From the NCBI GenBank assembly GCA_028223755.1, contig JAOIUY010000005.1, positions 62,001 through 126,000 on the forward strand: a stretch of DNA of 64,000 bases, read 5' to 3'. Positions 47,239-56,228 of the stretch are shown here, piece after piece. Origin of the DNA: Pseudomonadales bacterium (GTDB lineage Bacteria > Pseudomonadota > Gammaproteobacteria > Pseudomonadales > UBA7434). The notes beneath the pieces were generated by a model. The model ran no database searches, was not told where the DNA came from, and saw nothing but the letters and a program-made list of their open reading frames with translations. Within the stretch, counting starts at the first letter, position 1; every line of letters begins with the position of its first letter. The translations under genes and the position numbers were made by a program.

Positions 47239-48570
47239 GTGAGCGTTATTGAAAAATATTTAAGCCAATATGCTGAACCAGAAGCACAGCAACTTGATGG
47301 TCTTGCCGGCCAATATCAACACTGTGTTTGCATACCTGCCTATAACGAAGAACCCATATTTATTGAACGGCTAGTAGCGTTTATTAACCGTCAATCTGCA
47401 ACTCTCGCTATTATCGTACTGAATAGACCTGACGAGACAACTGACAATGAAAATAACGACGCACTAGAAAACCACGCCTGCAAAAAACGATTAGCTCAAC
47501 AACTGGATATGAGCTGGCAACATAACAATCTGCAATTATATTGCGCAGAAAACCAAAGCGCCGTATTACTCGTCGATCGTTTTGACGCAGGCGCACTCAT
47601 TCCTTACAAACAAGGGGTTGGTCTGGCAAGAAAAATTGCTGCTGATATAGCCCTACAATTAATCGAGCGACAACAGATAACCTCACCTTGGATTTACTCC
47701 ACTGATGCTGATGTAGTATTGCCTGATAATTATTTTGAGCGAGACCATAACCATCTAACCGTTAAACACTATCAGATAAAAAAAACTGCACACAAAAAAG
47801 ACATTGCCGCTTATATACTCGCCTACCAACATATAGCCACCGGCAAGCCAACTATTGATACCGCCACTCAACTTTACCAACATCGACTTAATGCCTATGT
47901 CGAAGGGTTGAGATCGGCCAACTCGCCCTATGCCTTTGAAACCTTAGGCAGCACGCTTTGCATTCACGCGCTGCACTATGCAATGGTGCGCGGCTTTCCC
48001 AAGCGCGCTGCTGGCGAAGACTTTTATCTACTTAATAAGCTGGCTAAAACCGGTGACATCCTATCGCTCAATATGCCCATGATAGAAATCGAATCACGCA
48101 TATCGCATCGAACACCATTTGGCACCGGCTCATCAGTCGATGATATTTTATCAGCCGACGACCCACAGCAAGCCGCTATTTTTTATCATCCACAGCTTTT
48201 TATGCTTTTGAAAAAAACATTGGTTTGGATTGAAGGATTAGCTGAACAAACGCCTAGTGACAGCATAATAGATTCTTGGCAAGATCAAATTAACAACTAT
48301 AGCCAATGGCCTGCCGAAGAACAGTTGATGATTACACAGGCACTAAAAGCAATCGATTTTAATCGTGGGCTGTCGCACTGCTTATCGAATAGTCGTAATG
48401 CGATACAGTTTAAACGTCATATGGAAAGCTGGTTTGATGGGTTTAAAACTCTCAAGTATTTACATGCATTGCGCGACAAAAATAATTTATCAAATATTTC
48501 AGAGAAAAATTATCTTGCGCTACAAAACATCAATCACAATTTAAAGTCTAGCGACTCTAGCTCTGCATAA
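47239..48570 (+). CDS. GT2-like glycosyltransferase-related protein
   Basis: A 443-residue protein with a GTG start and no clear ribosome binding site. The N-terminus has CVCIPAYNEE, the opening strand of family 2 glycosyltransferases. A DxD motif (Asp156, Asp158) is in WIYSTDADVVLP, and GEDFYLLNKLAK resembles the GT2 ED motif. No membrane helix is seen, so it would be cytoplasmic. The acceptor is unknown. Its 12-base distance from miaE suggests coexpression. Its end overlaps the convergent crotonase gene by 37 bases. Confidence 0.7.
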   Translation: MSVIEKYLSQYAEPEAQQLDGLAGQYQHCVCIPAYNEEPIFIERLVAFINRQSATLAIIVLNRPDETTDNENNDALENHACKKRLAQQLDMSWQHNNLQLYCAENQSAVLLVDRFDAGALIPYKQGVGLARKIAADIALQLIERQQITSPWIYSTDADVVLPDNYFERDHNHLTVKHYQIKKTAHKKDIAAYILAYQHIATGKPTIDTATQLYQHRLNAYVEGLRSANSPYAFETLGSTLCIHALHYAMVRGFPKRAAGEDFYLLNKLAKTGDILSLNMPMIEIESRISHRTPFGTGSSVDDILSADDPQQAAIFYHPQLFMLLKKTLVWIEGLAEQTPSDSIIDSWQDQINNYSQWPAEEQLMITQALKAIDFNRGLSHCLSNSRNAIQFKRHMESWFDGFKTLKYLHALRDKNNLSNISEKNYLALQNINHNLKSSDSSSA

Positions 48571-49382
48571 TCGCCATCGCGACGCTCCTGAGCTGCATTC
48601 ATGGCCTCAGCTAAATCAGTTACCCGAAACATACCGCCCTGCCAGGTAGCCGTATAGTTAAGACCTTCATCAACACCGTGATTGCGGCCATACGTCAACA
48701 TCTCTTTAGTACCTGCAACAATTAAAGGCGAATGTGCAGCAATCGATTTCGCCACCTCCATCACCGCCGCCAATAAACTTTCTTGATCAGGATAGACTGC
48801 ATTAACTAAGCCCGAACTTAAAGCCTCATCGGCTAACATCTTGCGACTTGTGTAAGCCAACTCTCGCACAAGCCCTTCAGGTATTAATTTTGGTAAGCGC
48901 TGCAAGGTTCCTAAATCAGCAAGAACACCCAGCTCAGTTTCTTTAATCACAAAAAAACTATCGGCGGTGCAGTAACGACAATCGGCAGCCGTGATCATAT
49001 CAATGCCACCACCAATACAGCCGCCCTGTATTGCAGTCAGCACAGGCATTCTGCATTGCTCTAACACACTCAAAACATTTTGTAGCTGTAATATCCAGCG
49101 TCTTAATGCTTCGGCACAGCGCGCTTGCTCTAATTCAAAACGCTGACCTAGCTGAGCAAAAACTTCCAGATCCATACCTGCGGTAAAATGCTTACCCGTA
49201 GATGACAACACAATAACTCGTGCTGCTGAGGCATGATCAATCGCCTTAACAACACGAGGTAGCTCTTCCCAAAAGTCAGCATTCATACTGTTAAGTTGGT
49301 CAGGCCGATTTAATTGCAAGTGGGCAATATGATTATCGATACTGACTTTAAAGGTTTTTAAGTTTTCGAGTTCGGGGATCAT
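48534..49382 (-). CDS. Crotonase-family protein, probable delta3,5-delta2,4-dienoyl-CoA isomerase
   Basis: 282 residues from ATG 49382 (GAGG upstream). The crotonase fold is clear: LNRPDQLNSMN, STGKHFTAGMDLEVF and AIQGGCIGGGIDMITAADCRY. The acidic residues of mammalian ECH1 are all present (Asp128 in GGGID, Glu148 in VIKET, Asp156 in LADLGTLQRLP). The sequence after them (LAYTSRKMLADEALSSGLV) also follows ECH1, so it probably shifts double bonds of dienoyl-CoA during unsaturated fatty-acid oxidation. Stand-alone gene, convergent with the GT2-like gene. Confidence 0.85.
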   Translation of the reverse strand: MIPELENLKTFKVSIDNHIAHLQLNRPDQLNSMNADFWEELPRVVKAIDHASAARVIVLSSTGKHFTAGMDLEVFAQLGQRFELEQARCAEALRRWILQLQNVLSVLEQCRMPVLTAIQGGCIGGGIDMITAADCRYCTADSFFVIKETELGVLADLGTLQRLPKLIPEGLVRELAYTSRKMLADEALSSGLVNAVYPDQESLLAAVMEVAKSIAAHSPLIVAGTKEMLTYGRNHGVDEGLNYTATWQGGMFRVTDLAEAMNAAQERRDGDYAELESLDFKL

Positions 49383-49724
49383 CACAACAGACCTCATTCA
49401 TATTCTATTGGGTTGCAACCTTAAGGCACTTATTCAAACACCATAACAGCTTTTAGAGGCGCTTGAAATACAGCACTCACCAGACAGGTAAAAACTATCA
49501 CTTGTATCATACGACTACTTATTAACCGCACAGCTCAAACCAAGCGCTTTTATTTGAAAATTAAATTCAAGTAATTTTTCTCTAACCTGATCGCTTCAGT
49601 GGTCTTAGAATACGCCTCGTCACTGGGTAACAGTGATGATGTAAAAAAAAACGAGAGCAATTCACCTTTTATCGTATTAGACTATTAGCTTAAAGGTTCC
49701 CTTGTAAGACATAGGCTAACGAAT
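49383..49724. other. 342-bp divergent intergenic region
   Basis: AT-rich sequence between the crotonase gene (minus) and the aldolase gene (plus); both promoters are expected here. No ORF or structured element is convincing. Confidence 0.45.
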
Positions 49725-50549
49725 ATGAATAACAAAACCTCTGCTGACGAACAAACTTCTGAAACTGCAACCAATAGCACAGTAATGAATGCCGATGACA
49801 GCTTTATGTGGCCAATGCAATTTGATTCTGTAGAAGCAGAGCGATTGCATAGAAAGCAGCGACTCACTGCTGCCCTACGCTTATTCGGAAAGTTTGGTTT
49901 TGATGAGGGTGTTGCAGGTCATATCACTGTCCGCGACCCAGAACATACTGATTGTTTTTGGGTTAACCCAATGGGCGTATCGTTTAAACAAGTGACTTTA
50001 TCGCAGCTGTTGTTAGTCGATCATCAAGGTAAAGTTATTGAAGGCAATGGTTTACTAAATGGCGCGGCTTTTACCATTCATAGCCATATCCATAGCGCTC
50101 GACCCGATGTCATTGCTGCCGCACACTGCCACTCTATTTACGGTAAAAGCTGGTCATCACTGGGCAAGCAATTAGACCCGCTGTCTCAAGATGCCTGTGC
50201 GTTTTATAACGATCACTCACTGTTTAAAGATTTCTCTGGTGTCGTTTTAGATATGTCCGAAGGCGAAGCATTAGCTAAAGCGTTAGGTGACAATAAAGCC
50301 TGTATCTTACAAAACCATGGATTAATGACCGTTGGCGGAACCATTGAAGCAGCGGCATGGTGGTACTTTACCATGGAGCGCTCCTGCCAAGCACAACTGC
50401 TTGCCGAAGCAGCTGGCACACCCAAAATAATTCCTGATGCAATCGCTCAAAGCACCTATGATACTGTGGGCTCTGAACTTGCTGGCTGGTTTAGCTTTCA
50501 GCCTTTATATAATGTTATTGTCGCCGAACAGCCGGATATGTTTAATTAA
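49725..50549 (+). CDS. Class II aldolase/adducin-family protein
   Basis: 274 residues. The zinc site of the class II aldolase fold is visible: AAAHCHSIYG (His134, His136), HSHIHSARPDV (119-124 region) and LQNHGLMTVG (His198). GVAGHITVRDPE near residue 63 is the N-terminal substrate loop. The N-terminal 25 residues are Thr/Ser-rich and not conserved. It probably cleaves or decarboxylates a hydroxy-acid or sugar phosphate; the substrate is not evident. The HD-domain gene follows at 32 bases, so the two likely share a pathway. Confidence 0.88.
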   Translation: MNNKTSADEQTSETATNSTVMNADDSFMWPMQFDSVEAERLHRKQRLTAALRLFGKFGFDEGVAGHITVRDPEHTDCFWVNPMGVSFKQVTLSQLLLVDHQGKVIEGNGLLNGAAFTIHSHIHSARPDVIAAAHCHSIYGKSWSSLGKQLDPLSQDACAFYNDHSLFKDFSGVVLDMSEGEALAKALGDNKACILQNHGLMTVGGTIEAAAWWYFTMERSCQAQLLAEAAGTPKIIPDAIAQSTYDTVGSELAGWFSFQPLYNVIVAEQPDMFN

Positions 50550-50581
50550 CATCGCATGATTTTTTAAAAGGCAGCCCTATC

Positions 50582-51163
50582 ATGAATGAAAAAAATGCCC
50601 CTCGGGCAACATTCACAAAAATGGAAGACGGTAGCAAAGAAGATTGGTCGTTAGTTTTTGATGCCTCTATACATTTTTTTACCGGCTTACCGGATCGCCT
50701 TGTTACTCATTTAGAATTACTGCGTGGCGGCTATGGCGGATTTGTCGTAGACCGGTTAGAACATAGCTTACAAACCGCTTCTCGCGCCTATCGTGATGGA
50801 CGCGATGAAGAATATGTTGTCTGCGCCCTACTCCATGATATTGGTGACACCCTAGCATCTTTCAATCATGCTGATATGGCAGCCACTTTATTAGAACCGT
50901 TTGTTAGCGAAAAAAATTACTGGATGGTCAAGCATCACGGAATTGTACAGGGCTATTACTTTTTTGAGCATTTAGGATTGGATAAAAACAAGCGGGATAG
51001 TCTACAAGAGCATCCATACTATGCTGACACCGAAGAATTTTGTCGCGTGTATGATCAGGTATCATTTGACCCTGATTATGAATCGATGAAACTGGAGGAT
51101 TTTTTACCGATGCTTAAAAACGTATTTTCTGAACCGAAAAAAAGCATTTACACGTCAGATTAA
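50582..51163 (+). CDS. HD-domain protein, PhnZ-like diiron type
   Basis: 193 residues. Metal ligands of the HD fold are His61 (RLEHSLQTA), His85-Asp86 (LLHDIGD), His96 (NHADMA), His118/119 (VKHHG) and Asp158 (VYDQV), a set with six ligands as in diiron HD oxygenases such as PhnZ. YGGFVVDRLEHSLQ resembles the PhnZ region with its mobile Tyr, but the Glu three residues after that Tyr is Phe here. It may be an oxygenase or a phosphohydrolase. Partnered with the aldolase gene upstream. Confidence 0.7.
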   Translation: MNEKNAPRATFTKMEDGSKEDWSLVFDASIHFFTGLPDRLVTHLELLRGGYGGFVVDRLEHSLQTASRAYRDGRDEEYVVCALLHDIGDTLASFNHADMAATLLEPFVSEKNYWMVKHHGIVQGYYFFEHLGLDKNKRDSLQEHPYYADTEEFCRVYDQVSFDPDYESMKLEDFLPMLKNVFSEPKKSIYTSD

Positions 51164-51185
51164 TTGTTTAAAACTAATCAAGATA

Positions 51186-51215
51186 CAAGGTCGCCAGTAA
51201 TGCCCAGCGACCTTG
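51186..51215. terminator. Hairpin between convergent HD and outer-membrane protein genes
   Basis: CAAGGTCGC and GCGACCTTG form a 9-bp stem with a 12-base loop. No strong T-run follows on either side, so termination efficiency is uncertain. Confidence 0.5.
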
Positions 51216-51225
51216 GTAAAGACGT

Positions 51226-52038
51226 TTATAGACGTAGACTTAACTCTAGAGATAAACCAGTAACATCAATATTGTCTTGATCGGAAATATAATAAGTAGC
51301 ACTTCCTCTAACATTCGGTTTGAAAAACCACTCAGCAAAAGCAAATACTCTATCGTCATCAATATCAGCTAAAGCAATATCAAAACCTGCACCAATACCT
51401 AATTTTGAGCTCGGGTATAATGTTGCTGATAACGCAAGACCAAACTGCTCATCATCGGTCAACTTATCGGCCATCGAAATACTGCCCTCAACCGCAAAGC
51501 TAACATCAGTAATACCGACATGAGAGATCGACAAGCTATAAGCGTCTTCAACTAAATCAGAGTTTTGTTTATCTTCTGCGCGCGAATACTGCAACGATAC
51601 AGTCGTTGTTTCGCCTACATATTTTCCTACACTCAGTTCAAGTTGATCAGAGCCAGCACCATCAGTGTCAATGCCATTTGTATCAATACTGTCAGAGGAA
51701 TAAGCAGCGCTAAGTATTAACCCAGTGTCTTTGTTAAGCCAATCGATAGCAGCATGAGTCGTATGCGCATCTATATCTTCATTTTCTGAATAGCCGATTG
51801 TATAGCTAGAAGCACGGCTAACAAATGCAGCCTTAGCTAATGGACCAACAGATGTGTCAACGTCAGAAAAATAAATTTTCTGCACAACGCCATACATTCC
51901 CATATCATCTGATTGACCGTCTACATTAGCACTTTGATAGCTTGCAGTTAATTCAGAGCTGTAATTTTCAGCAGTACTGATTTGAGCAAGACCGCTAAAC
52001 AAAACAATCGCAAGTCCATGGTAAATCTTATTATTCAT
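51226..52038 (-). CDS. Putative outer-membrane beta-barrel (porin-like) protein
   Basis: 270 residues starting at ATG 52038 with AAGGAG upstream. Signal peptide: YHGLAIVLFSGLAQISTA. The mature part is made of alternating short amphipathic strands with Asp/Ser-rich turns, acidic overall, without cysteine, ending in SLELSLRL, which suggests an outer-membrane barrel. Length and pattern fit small porins of about 12 strands. No specific family is certain. Probably a single-gene unit. Confidence 0.7.
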   Translation of the reverse strand: MNNKIYHGLAIVLFSGLAQISTAENYSSELTASYQSANVDGQSDDMGMYGVVQKIYFSDVDTSVGPLAKAAFVSRASSYTIGYSENEDIDAHTTHAAIDWLNKDTGLILSAAYSSDSIDTNGIDTDGAGSDQLELSVGKYVGETTTVSLQYSRAEDKQNSDLVEDAYSLSISHVGITDVSFAVEGSISMADKLTDDEQFGLALSATLYPSSKLGIGAGFDIALADIDDDRVFAFAEWFFKPNVRGSATYYISDQDNIDVTGLSLELSLRL

Positions 52039-52176
52039 CGTAAATTTCTCCTTAATATGTAAAAGTGGGATTTTCACTGAACGTGAAAAAACCGGTTATC
52101 ATTTTATTGTTAGTAAGATAAATTTGAAAAAAGGGTAACTAAATTTTTATCATTGTTATTAAAAATAACTAGCGAC

Positions 52177-53391
52177 TTACAAAGTTGCAATGCCACGCTG
52201 TAAATCTATTAATAAATCATCAAGCGATTCAAGCCCTACTGCCACACGAATCAAATTATCGGTAATGCCTGCCGTCGCTCGCGCTTCTGGCGACAAACGA
52301 CTATGAGTTGTTGTCGCAGGATGAACAATAGTCGATTTAGCATCACCTAAATTAGCCGTTAAAGAAATCACTTGCGTCGCTTCAATAAAACGCCATGCAG
52401 CGGCTTGACCACCCTTAACTCTAAAAGATAAAACACCACCGAAATGGCTTTGCTGAGTTTTCGCCAACACATGACCTGGATGCGATTCTAAACCGGCATA
52501 AAATACTTCCTCGACAGCCTCTTGCGATTCTAACCAAGTGGCAATCGCCATCGCACTGTCTGAGTGTGCTTTCATACGTAGATGTAAGGTCTCTAAACCT
52601 TTTAAAAACACCCACGCATTAAAGGGGCTCATACTTGGCCCGCCCGCACGCACTAAGTTACGCACTGGTTCAACATGCTCGGCACTACCAACAACTGCAC
52701 CACCTAAACATCGACCCTGACCATCAATATATTTAGTCGCCGAATGTATAACAATATCGGCACCTAAAGCTAAGGGCAGTTGCAAGGCTGGTGAACAAAA
52801 GCAATTATCGACGGCAAACAAAATAGTATGATCATTGGCAAGCGCTGATAAAGCTCGAATATCACCAACCTCACTCAGTGGATTAGAGGGTGTTTCGATA
52901 AAAAATAATTTTGTATTGCTTTGAATTGAATCGCGCCAGCCATTAAGATCGGTGAGCTTAACGTAACTCACTTCAACGCCGAACTTAGTAAAAAAGTTAT
53001 TCAACAATGTAACCGTTGAGCCAAAGACATCACTTGAACAAACAATATGATCACCAGCGCTTAAATGCGCCAGACATAAACTCATGATCGCACCCATACC
53101 CGATGAGGTAGCAATACAATCTTCGGCGCCTTCCATTGCAGCTAGACGCTGTTCAAAATTTCTAACCGTTGGGTTGGTGTAACGGGAATAAACACTACCA
53201 TCAACATCACCAGAAAAACGAGCAGCTGCATCGGCACAGTCTTCAAACACATAACTTGAGGTAAGAAAAAGCGCTTCAGAGTGCTCATTTTCATCGGTAC
53301 GCGATTGCCCTGCACGCACAGCCAAAGTCTGACTCTGCGCATCAGCTAAGGCATTCGCTAGTATTTCTTTTTCGCTATCTGTTTTTGACAT
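52177..53391 (-). CDS. metZ: O-succinylhomoserine sulfhydrylase
   Basis: PLP enzyme making homocysteine directly from O-succinylhomoserine and sulfide in methionine synthesis. The 404 residues belong to the Cys/Met metabolism family. PLP lysine is Lys220 in IHSATKYIDGQGR. SSGMGAI and YSRYTNPT are also typical. Its place next to purF is the one metZ has in Pseudomonas, which supports MetZ over MetB or MetC. Confidence 0.93.
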   Translation of the reverse strand: MSKTDSEKEILANALADAQSQTLAVRAGQSRTDENEHSEALFLTSSYVFEDCADAAARFSGDVDGSVYSRYTNPTVRNFEQRLAAMEGAEDCIATSSGMGAIMSLCLAHLSAGDHIVCSSDVFGSTVTLLNNFFTKFGVEVSYVKLTDLNGWRDSIQSNTKLFFIETPSNPLSEVGDIRALSALANDHTILFAVDNCFCSPALQLPLALGADIVIHSATKYIDGQGRCLGGAVVGSAEHVEPVRNLVRAGGPSMSPFNAWVFLKGLETLHLRMKAHSDSAMAIATWLESQEAVEEVFYAGLESHPGHVLAKTQQSHFGGVLSFRVKGGQAAAWRFIEATQVISLTANLGDAKSTIVHPATTTHSRLSPEARATAGITDNLIRVAVGLESLDDLLIDLQRGIATL

Positions 53392-53446
53392 AAAAAATCA
53401 ATCGTTTAAAAATAAATGAGTAAAACTCAGCATTAGGCTTTATCGC

Positions 53447-54979
53447 TTATGTTGCATCATTATATAAATCCACAACGGCCGATTCATGCTTAACCGAATG
53501 CTGATTTTTTTCTTCTTTAATTTTTGATGCATCATTACGACGCTCATGTAATTCATCAAGGTATTGGTTATCAATATCACCCGTGATGTATTCACCGTTA
53601 AACACGGAACAATCAAATTGCTCAATATCAGGATTACCTTCTCGCGCACAGGCAACGAGATCATCAATGTCTTGATAGACCAACCAGTCGGCACCAATTT
53701 TTTGTCGTACTTCATCAACGCTGCGACCATGAGCAATTAACTCATCGGCTGATGGCATATCAATGCCGTAAACATTTGGATAACGAACCGGTGGCGCTGC
53801 AGAGGCAATATAGACATTTTTAGCGCCCGCCTCTCTCGCCATTTGGATAATCTCACAACTCGTAGTGCCTCGCACAATCGAATCATCAACTAACAATACA
53901 TTCTTGTCTTTAAACTCTAACTCAATGGCATTGAGTTTTTGTCTGACCGATTTTTTTCTCACGCTTTGACCGGGCATGATAAACGTTCGACCAATATAGC
54001 GATTTTTAATTAATCCCTCTCGAAACTTAACATCAAGACGGTGCGCTAATACTTGCGCAGAAACACGACTGGTATCAGGAATCGGAATGACCACATCAAT
54101 ATCATGGTCAGGACGTATCTTCATGATTTTATCCGCAAGTCTCTCGCCCATGCGAAGACGACTTTTATAAACCGAAATATCATCAATAATTGAATCAGGT
54201 CGAGCAAAGTAAACATGTTCAAAAATACACGGCGTATACTTTGCCGTTCTTTCACTTTGGTAAAGCGACAACTCACCTAAAGCGTTAATAAAAACGGCTT
54301 GCCCAGGCTTAACATCGTCAACGCGCTCAAAACCTAAGGCACTCAAGGCCACACTCTCAGAAGCAATCATATACTCAGCGCCACGCTCAGTTTCACGCTT
54401 ACCATAAACCAATGGACGTATACCGTGCGGATCACGAAACCCAACCACGCCGTAATTAGCAACCATTGCCACTACCGCATAACCACCCGAACAGCGGCGA
54501 TGCACAGCTTCAACGGCAGCAAACACATCTTCGTGAGTTGGACGTAATTTACCTATCTTTTGCAGCTCATGGGCAAACACATTCAGCATAACTTCTGAAT
54601 CTGAATCGGTATTCACATGGCGTAAATCAGATTGAAACACTTCGCGCATTAGGTCTTGCGCATTCGTTAAGTTACCGTTGTGTGCCAAAGCGATACCGTA
54701 AGGCGTGTTGACATAAAAAGGCTGCGCTAATGCAGCGCTAGTTCCGCCGGCGGTAGGATAACGGCAATGACCGATACCAATATTACCGACGAGCCTATCC
54801 ATATGGTGCTGACGAAACACATCACTCACGAGGCCATTGCCTTTGCGTTGGTTAAATCGTCCATTACCAAACGTCATCATACCCGCAGCATCCTGGCCAC
54901 GATGTTGTAAAACGGTAAGTGCATCGTAAATCGATTGATTTACGTTGGACTTAGCCACCATGCCAACAACTCCACACAC
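53447..54979 (-). CDS. purF: Amidophosphoribosyltransferase
   Basis: First step of purine synthesis: PRPP plus glutamine to phosphoribosylamine. GTG 54979 is taken as start because it gives Met-Cys-Gly-Val-Val-Gly and GAGGG lies 7 bases upstream; the catalytic Cys2 must be N-terminal after Met removal. The TTG at 54985 would add two residues before it. 510 residues. Glutamine-site pieces are RGQDAAGM and CRYPTAGG, and the PRPP loop is [14 protein letters not shown]. cvpA lies upstream and metZ downstream. Confidence 0.97.
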   Translation of the reverse strand: MCGVVGMVAKSNVNQSIYDALTVLQHRGQDAAGMMTFGNGRFNQRKGNGLVSDVFRQHHMDRLVGNIGIGHCRYPTAGGTSAALAQPFYVNTPYGIALAHNGNLTNAQDLMREVFQSDLRHVNTDSDSEVMLNVFAHELQKIGKLRPTHEDVFAAVEAVHRRCSGGYAVVAMVANYGVVGFRDPHGIRPLVYGKRETERGAEYMIASESVALSALGFERVDDVKPGQAVFINALGELSLYQSERTAKYTPCIFEHVYFARPDSIIDDISVYKSRLRMGERLADKIMKIRPDHDIDVVIPIPDTSRVSAQVLAHRLDVKFREGLIKNRYIGRTFIMPGQSVRKKSVRQKLNAIELEFKDKNVLLVDDSIVRGTTSCEIIQMAREAGAKNVYIASAAPPVRYPNVYGIDMPSADELIAHGRSVDEVRQKIGADWLVYQDIDDLVACAREGNPDIEQFDCSVFNGEYITGDIDNQYLDELHERRNDASKIKEEKNQHSVKHESAVVDLYNDAT

Positions 54980-55060
54980 GGGCAAACCCTCTTTTATAAA
55001 AAATTAATTAATGACTCGTATTACGAATCTATAAACCTACGGACCTATAAATATATAAAC

Positions 55061-55570
55061 CTATAAACCAATCACGTCATGACGCCATTCAGAAACATCA
55101 CTGAATGCCTGCAAGGCCCAATCTTCTAGCATTAAAAATCGTGGTATTAGCACCGACTCGCGCCACCATGATTCTTCATCGACCGCGACTAATGGCGGCA
55201 CGATAATCAAACACGCTAATACGACTATGGCACCACGAAAAAAGCCAAACACCATACCTAACAATCTATCCGTGCCGCTTAGACCAGCCACTTTTAATAA
55301 TGAAGCCAATACGCGGTTAATTAAACCACCAACAATTAAGGTACCAATAAACAATAAAATAAAAGCCAGAATTAATCGCAAAGAATCATTTTCAAGGCTG
55401 TCGATACTGCCCGCTAATAACACCGATAACTTTGGACTAAACGCAATACCAATACCAAACGCGGCTATCCAAACTACCAATGAAATCGCTTCTTTTACAA
55501 AGCCTCGCCACAGACTGAGTAATCCAGAAGCTGAAAGCACAGCAACAATTATCCAATCTGCACCATTCAT
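55061..55570 (-). CDS. cvpA: CvpA family membrane protein
   Basis: 169 residues with four hydrophobic segments (WIIVAVLSASGLLSLWRG at the N-terminus, AISLVVWIAAFGIGIAF, LILAFILLFIGTLIVGGL, MVFGFFRGAIVVLACLII). E. coli CvpA supports colicin V production and envelope stress tolerance. It overlaps the SPOR-domain gene by four bases and precedes purF. Confidence 0.93.
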   Translation of the reverse strand: MNGADWIIVAVLSASGLLSLWRGFVKEAISLVVWIAAFGIGIAFSPKLSVLLAGSIDSLENDSLRLILAFILLFIGTLIVGGLINRVLASLLKVAGLSGTDRLLGMVFGFFRGAIVVLACLIIVPPLVAVDEESWWRESVLIPRFLMLEDWALQAFSDVSEWRHDVIGL

Positions 55571-56148
55571 TTCACACTTCCAAAGCGTTTAATCATTGCA
55601 TCTTTAATCGATGTTTGCGCTTTCACTTTAGCCACTACGGTTTCCGCCTGAGCGTAAGTCAGAAGCGGACCGATCAATACTGTATAAGGACCAGAGGATG
55701 TCGACACAGCCGGCTTGATATAAGCTTTATGCTTGTTGTTGATCAGCTTATTGCGCAATGCATCAGCATTAGACCAACGCTTAAAACGGCCTGTCTGCAC
55801 AACAAAAGATACGGGTACGCCTTGCTTATCTAAGCGAGGCCGATCAGCATCATCTATTTTATTCTTGGGTTTGCCGGCAATGGGGGCCGGTTTAGGTGTA
55901 TCACTCAGTAATGCTTTTAAATTCTGCTTTTTACTCGCAGAGGAAACTGCTTTAGGTTTCGCTGCAGGCAATACGGGTTTAGGTTTGGCCACCTGCACTT
56001 TTTCAACGACGGGCATAACAGGAATGGCTAATATTGGAGCCTCTTCAGCTTCTCTTTGGTCGAAGTCAAAAAGCAGCGGCCACAATAGGCCTGCCAATAT
56101 CAGTAGAACACCTGCACCAACTAAACGTTGCTTTAATTCACTATTCAA
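55567..56148 (-). CDS. dedD: SPOR-domain protein (DedD-like)
   Basis: 193 residues. One N-terminal membrane helix (LVGAGVLLILAGLLWPLLF), a proline/lysine-rich periplasmic linker, then a SPOR domain from about 118 (VSFVVQTGRFKRWSNADAL, SGPYTVLIGPL) that binds denuded septal peptidoglycan. Position between folC and cvpA matches dedD. It overlaps cvpA by four bases (ATGA). Confidence 0.92.
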   Translation of the reverse strand: MNSELKQRLVGAGVLLILAGLLWPLLFDFDQREAEEAPILAIPVMPVVEKVQVAKPKPVLPAAKPKAVSSASKKQNLKALLSDTPKPAPIAGKPKNKIDDADRPRLDKQGVPVSFVVQTGRFKRWSNADALRNKLINNKHKAYIKPAVSTSSGPYTVLIGPLLTYAQAETVVAKVKAQTSIKDAMIKRFGSVK

Positions 56149-56228
56149 GTACGCATCACTCAGAGTCTATTATCGAGGTTATTCATGGGGCTTCTAAACA
56201 AGTGTCTCACCTGTTCTATCTACCTGCT

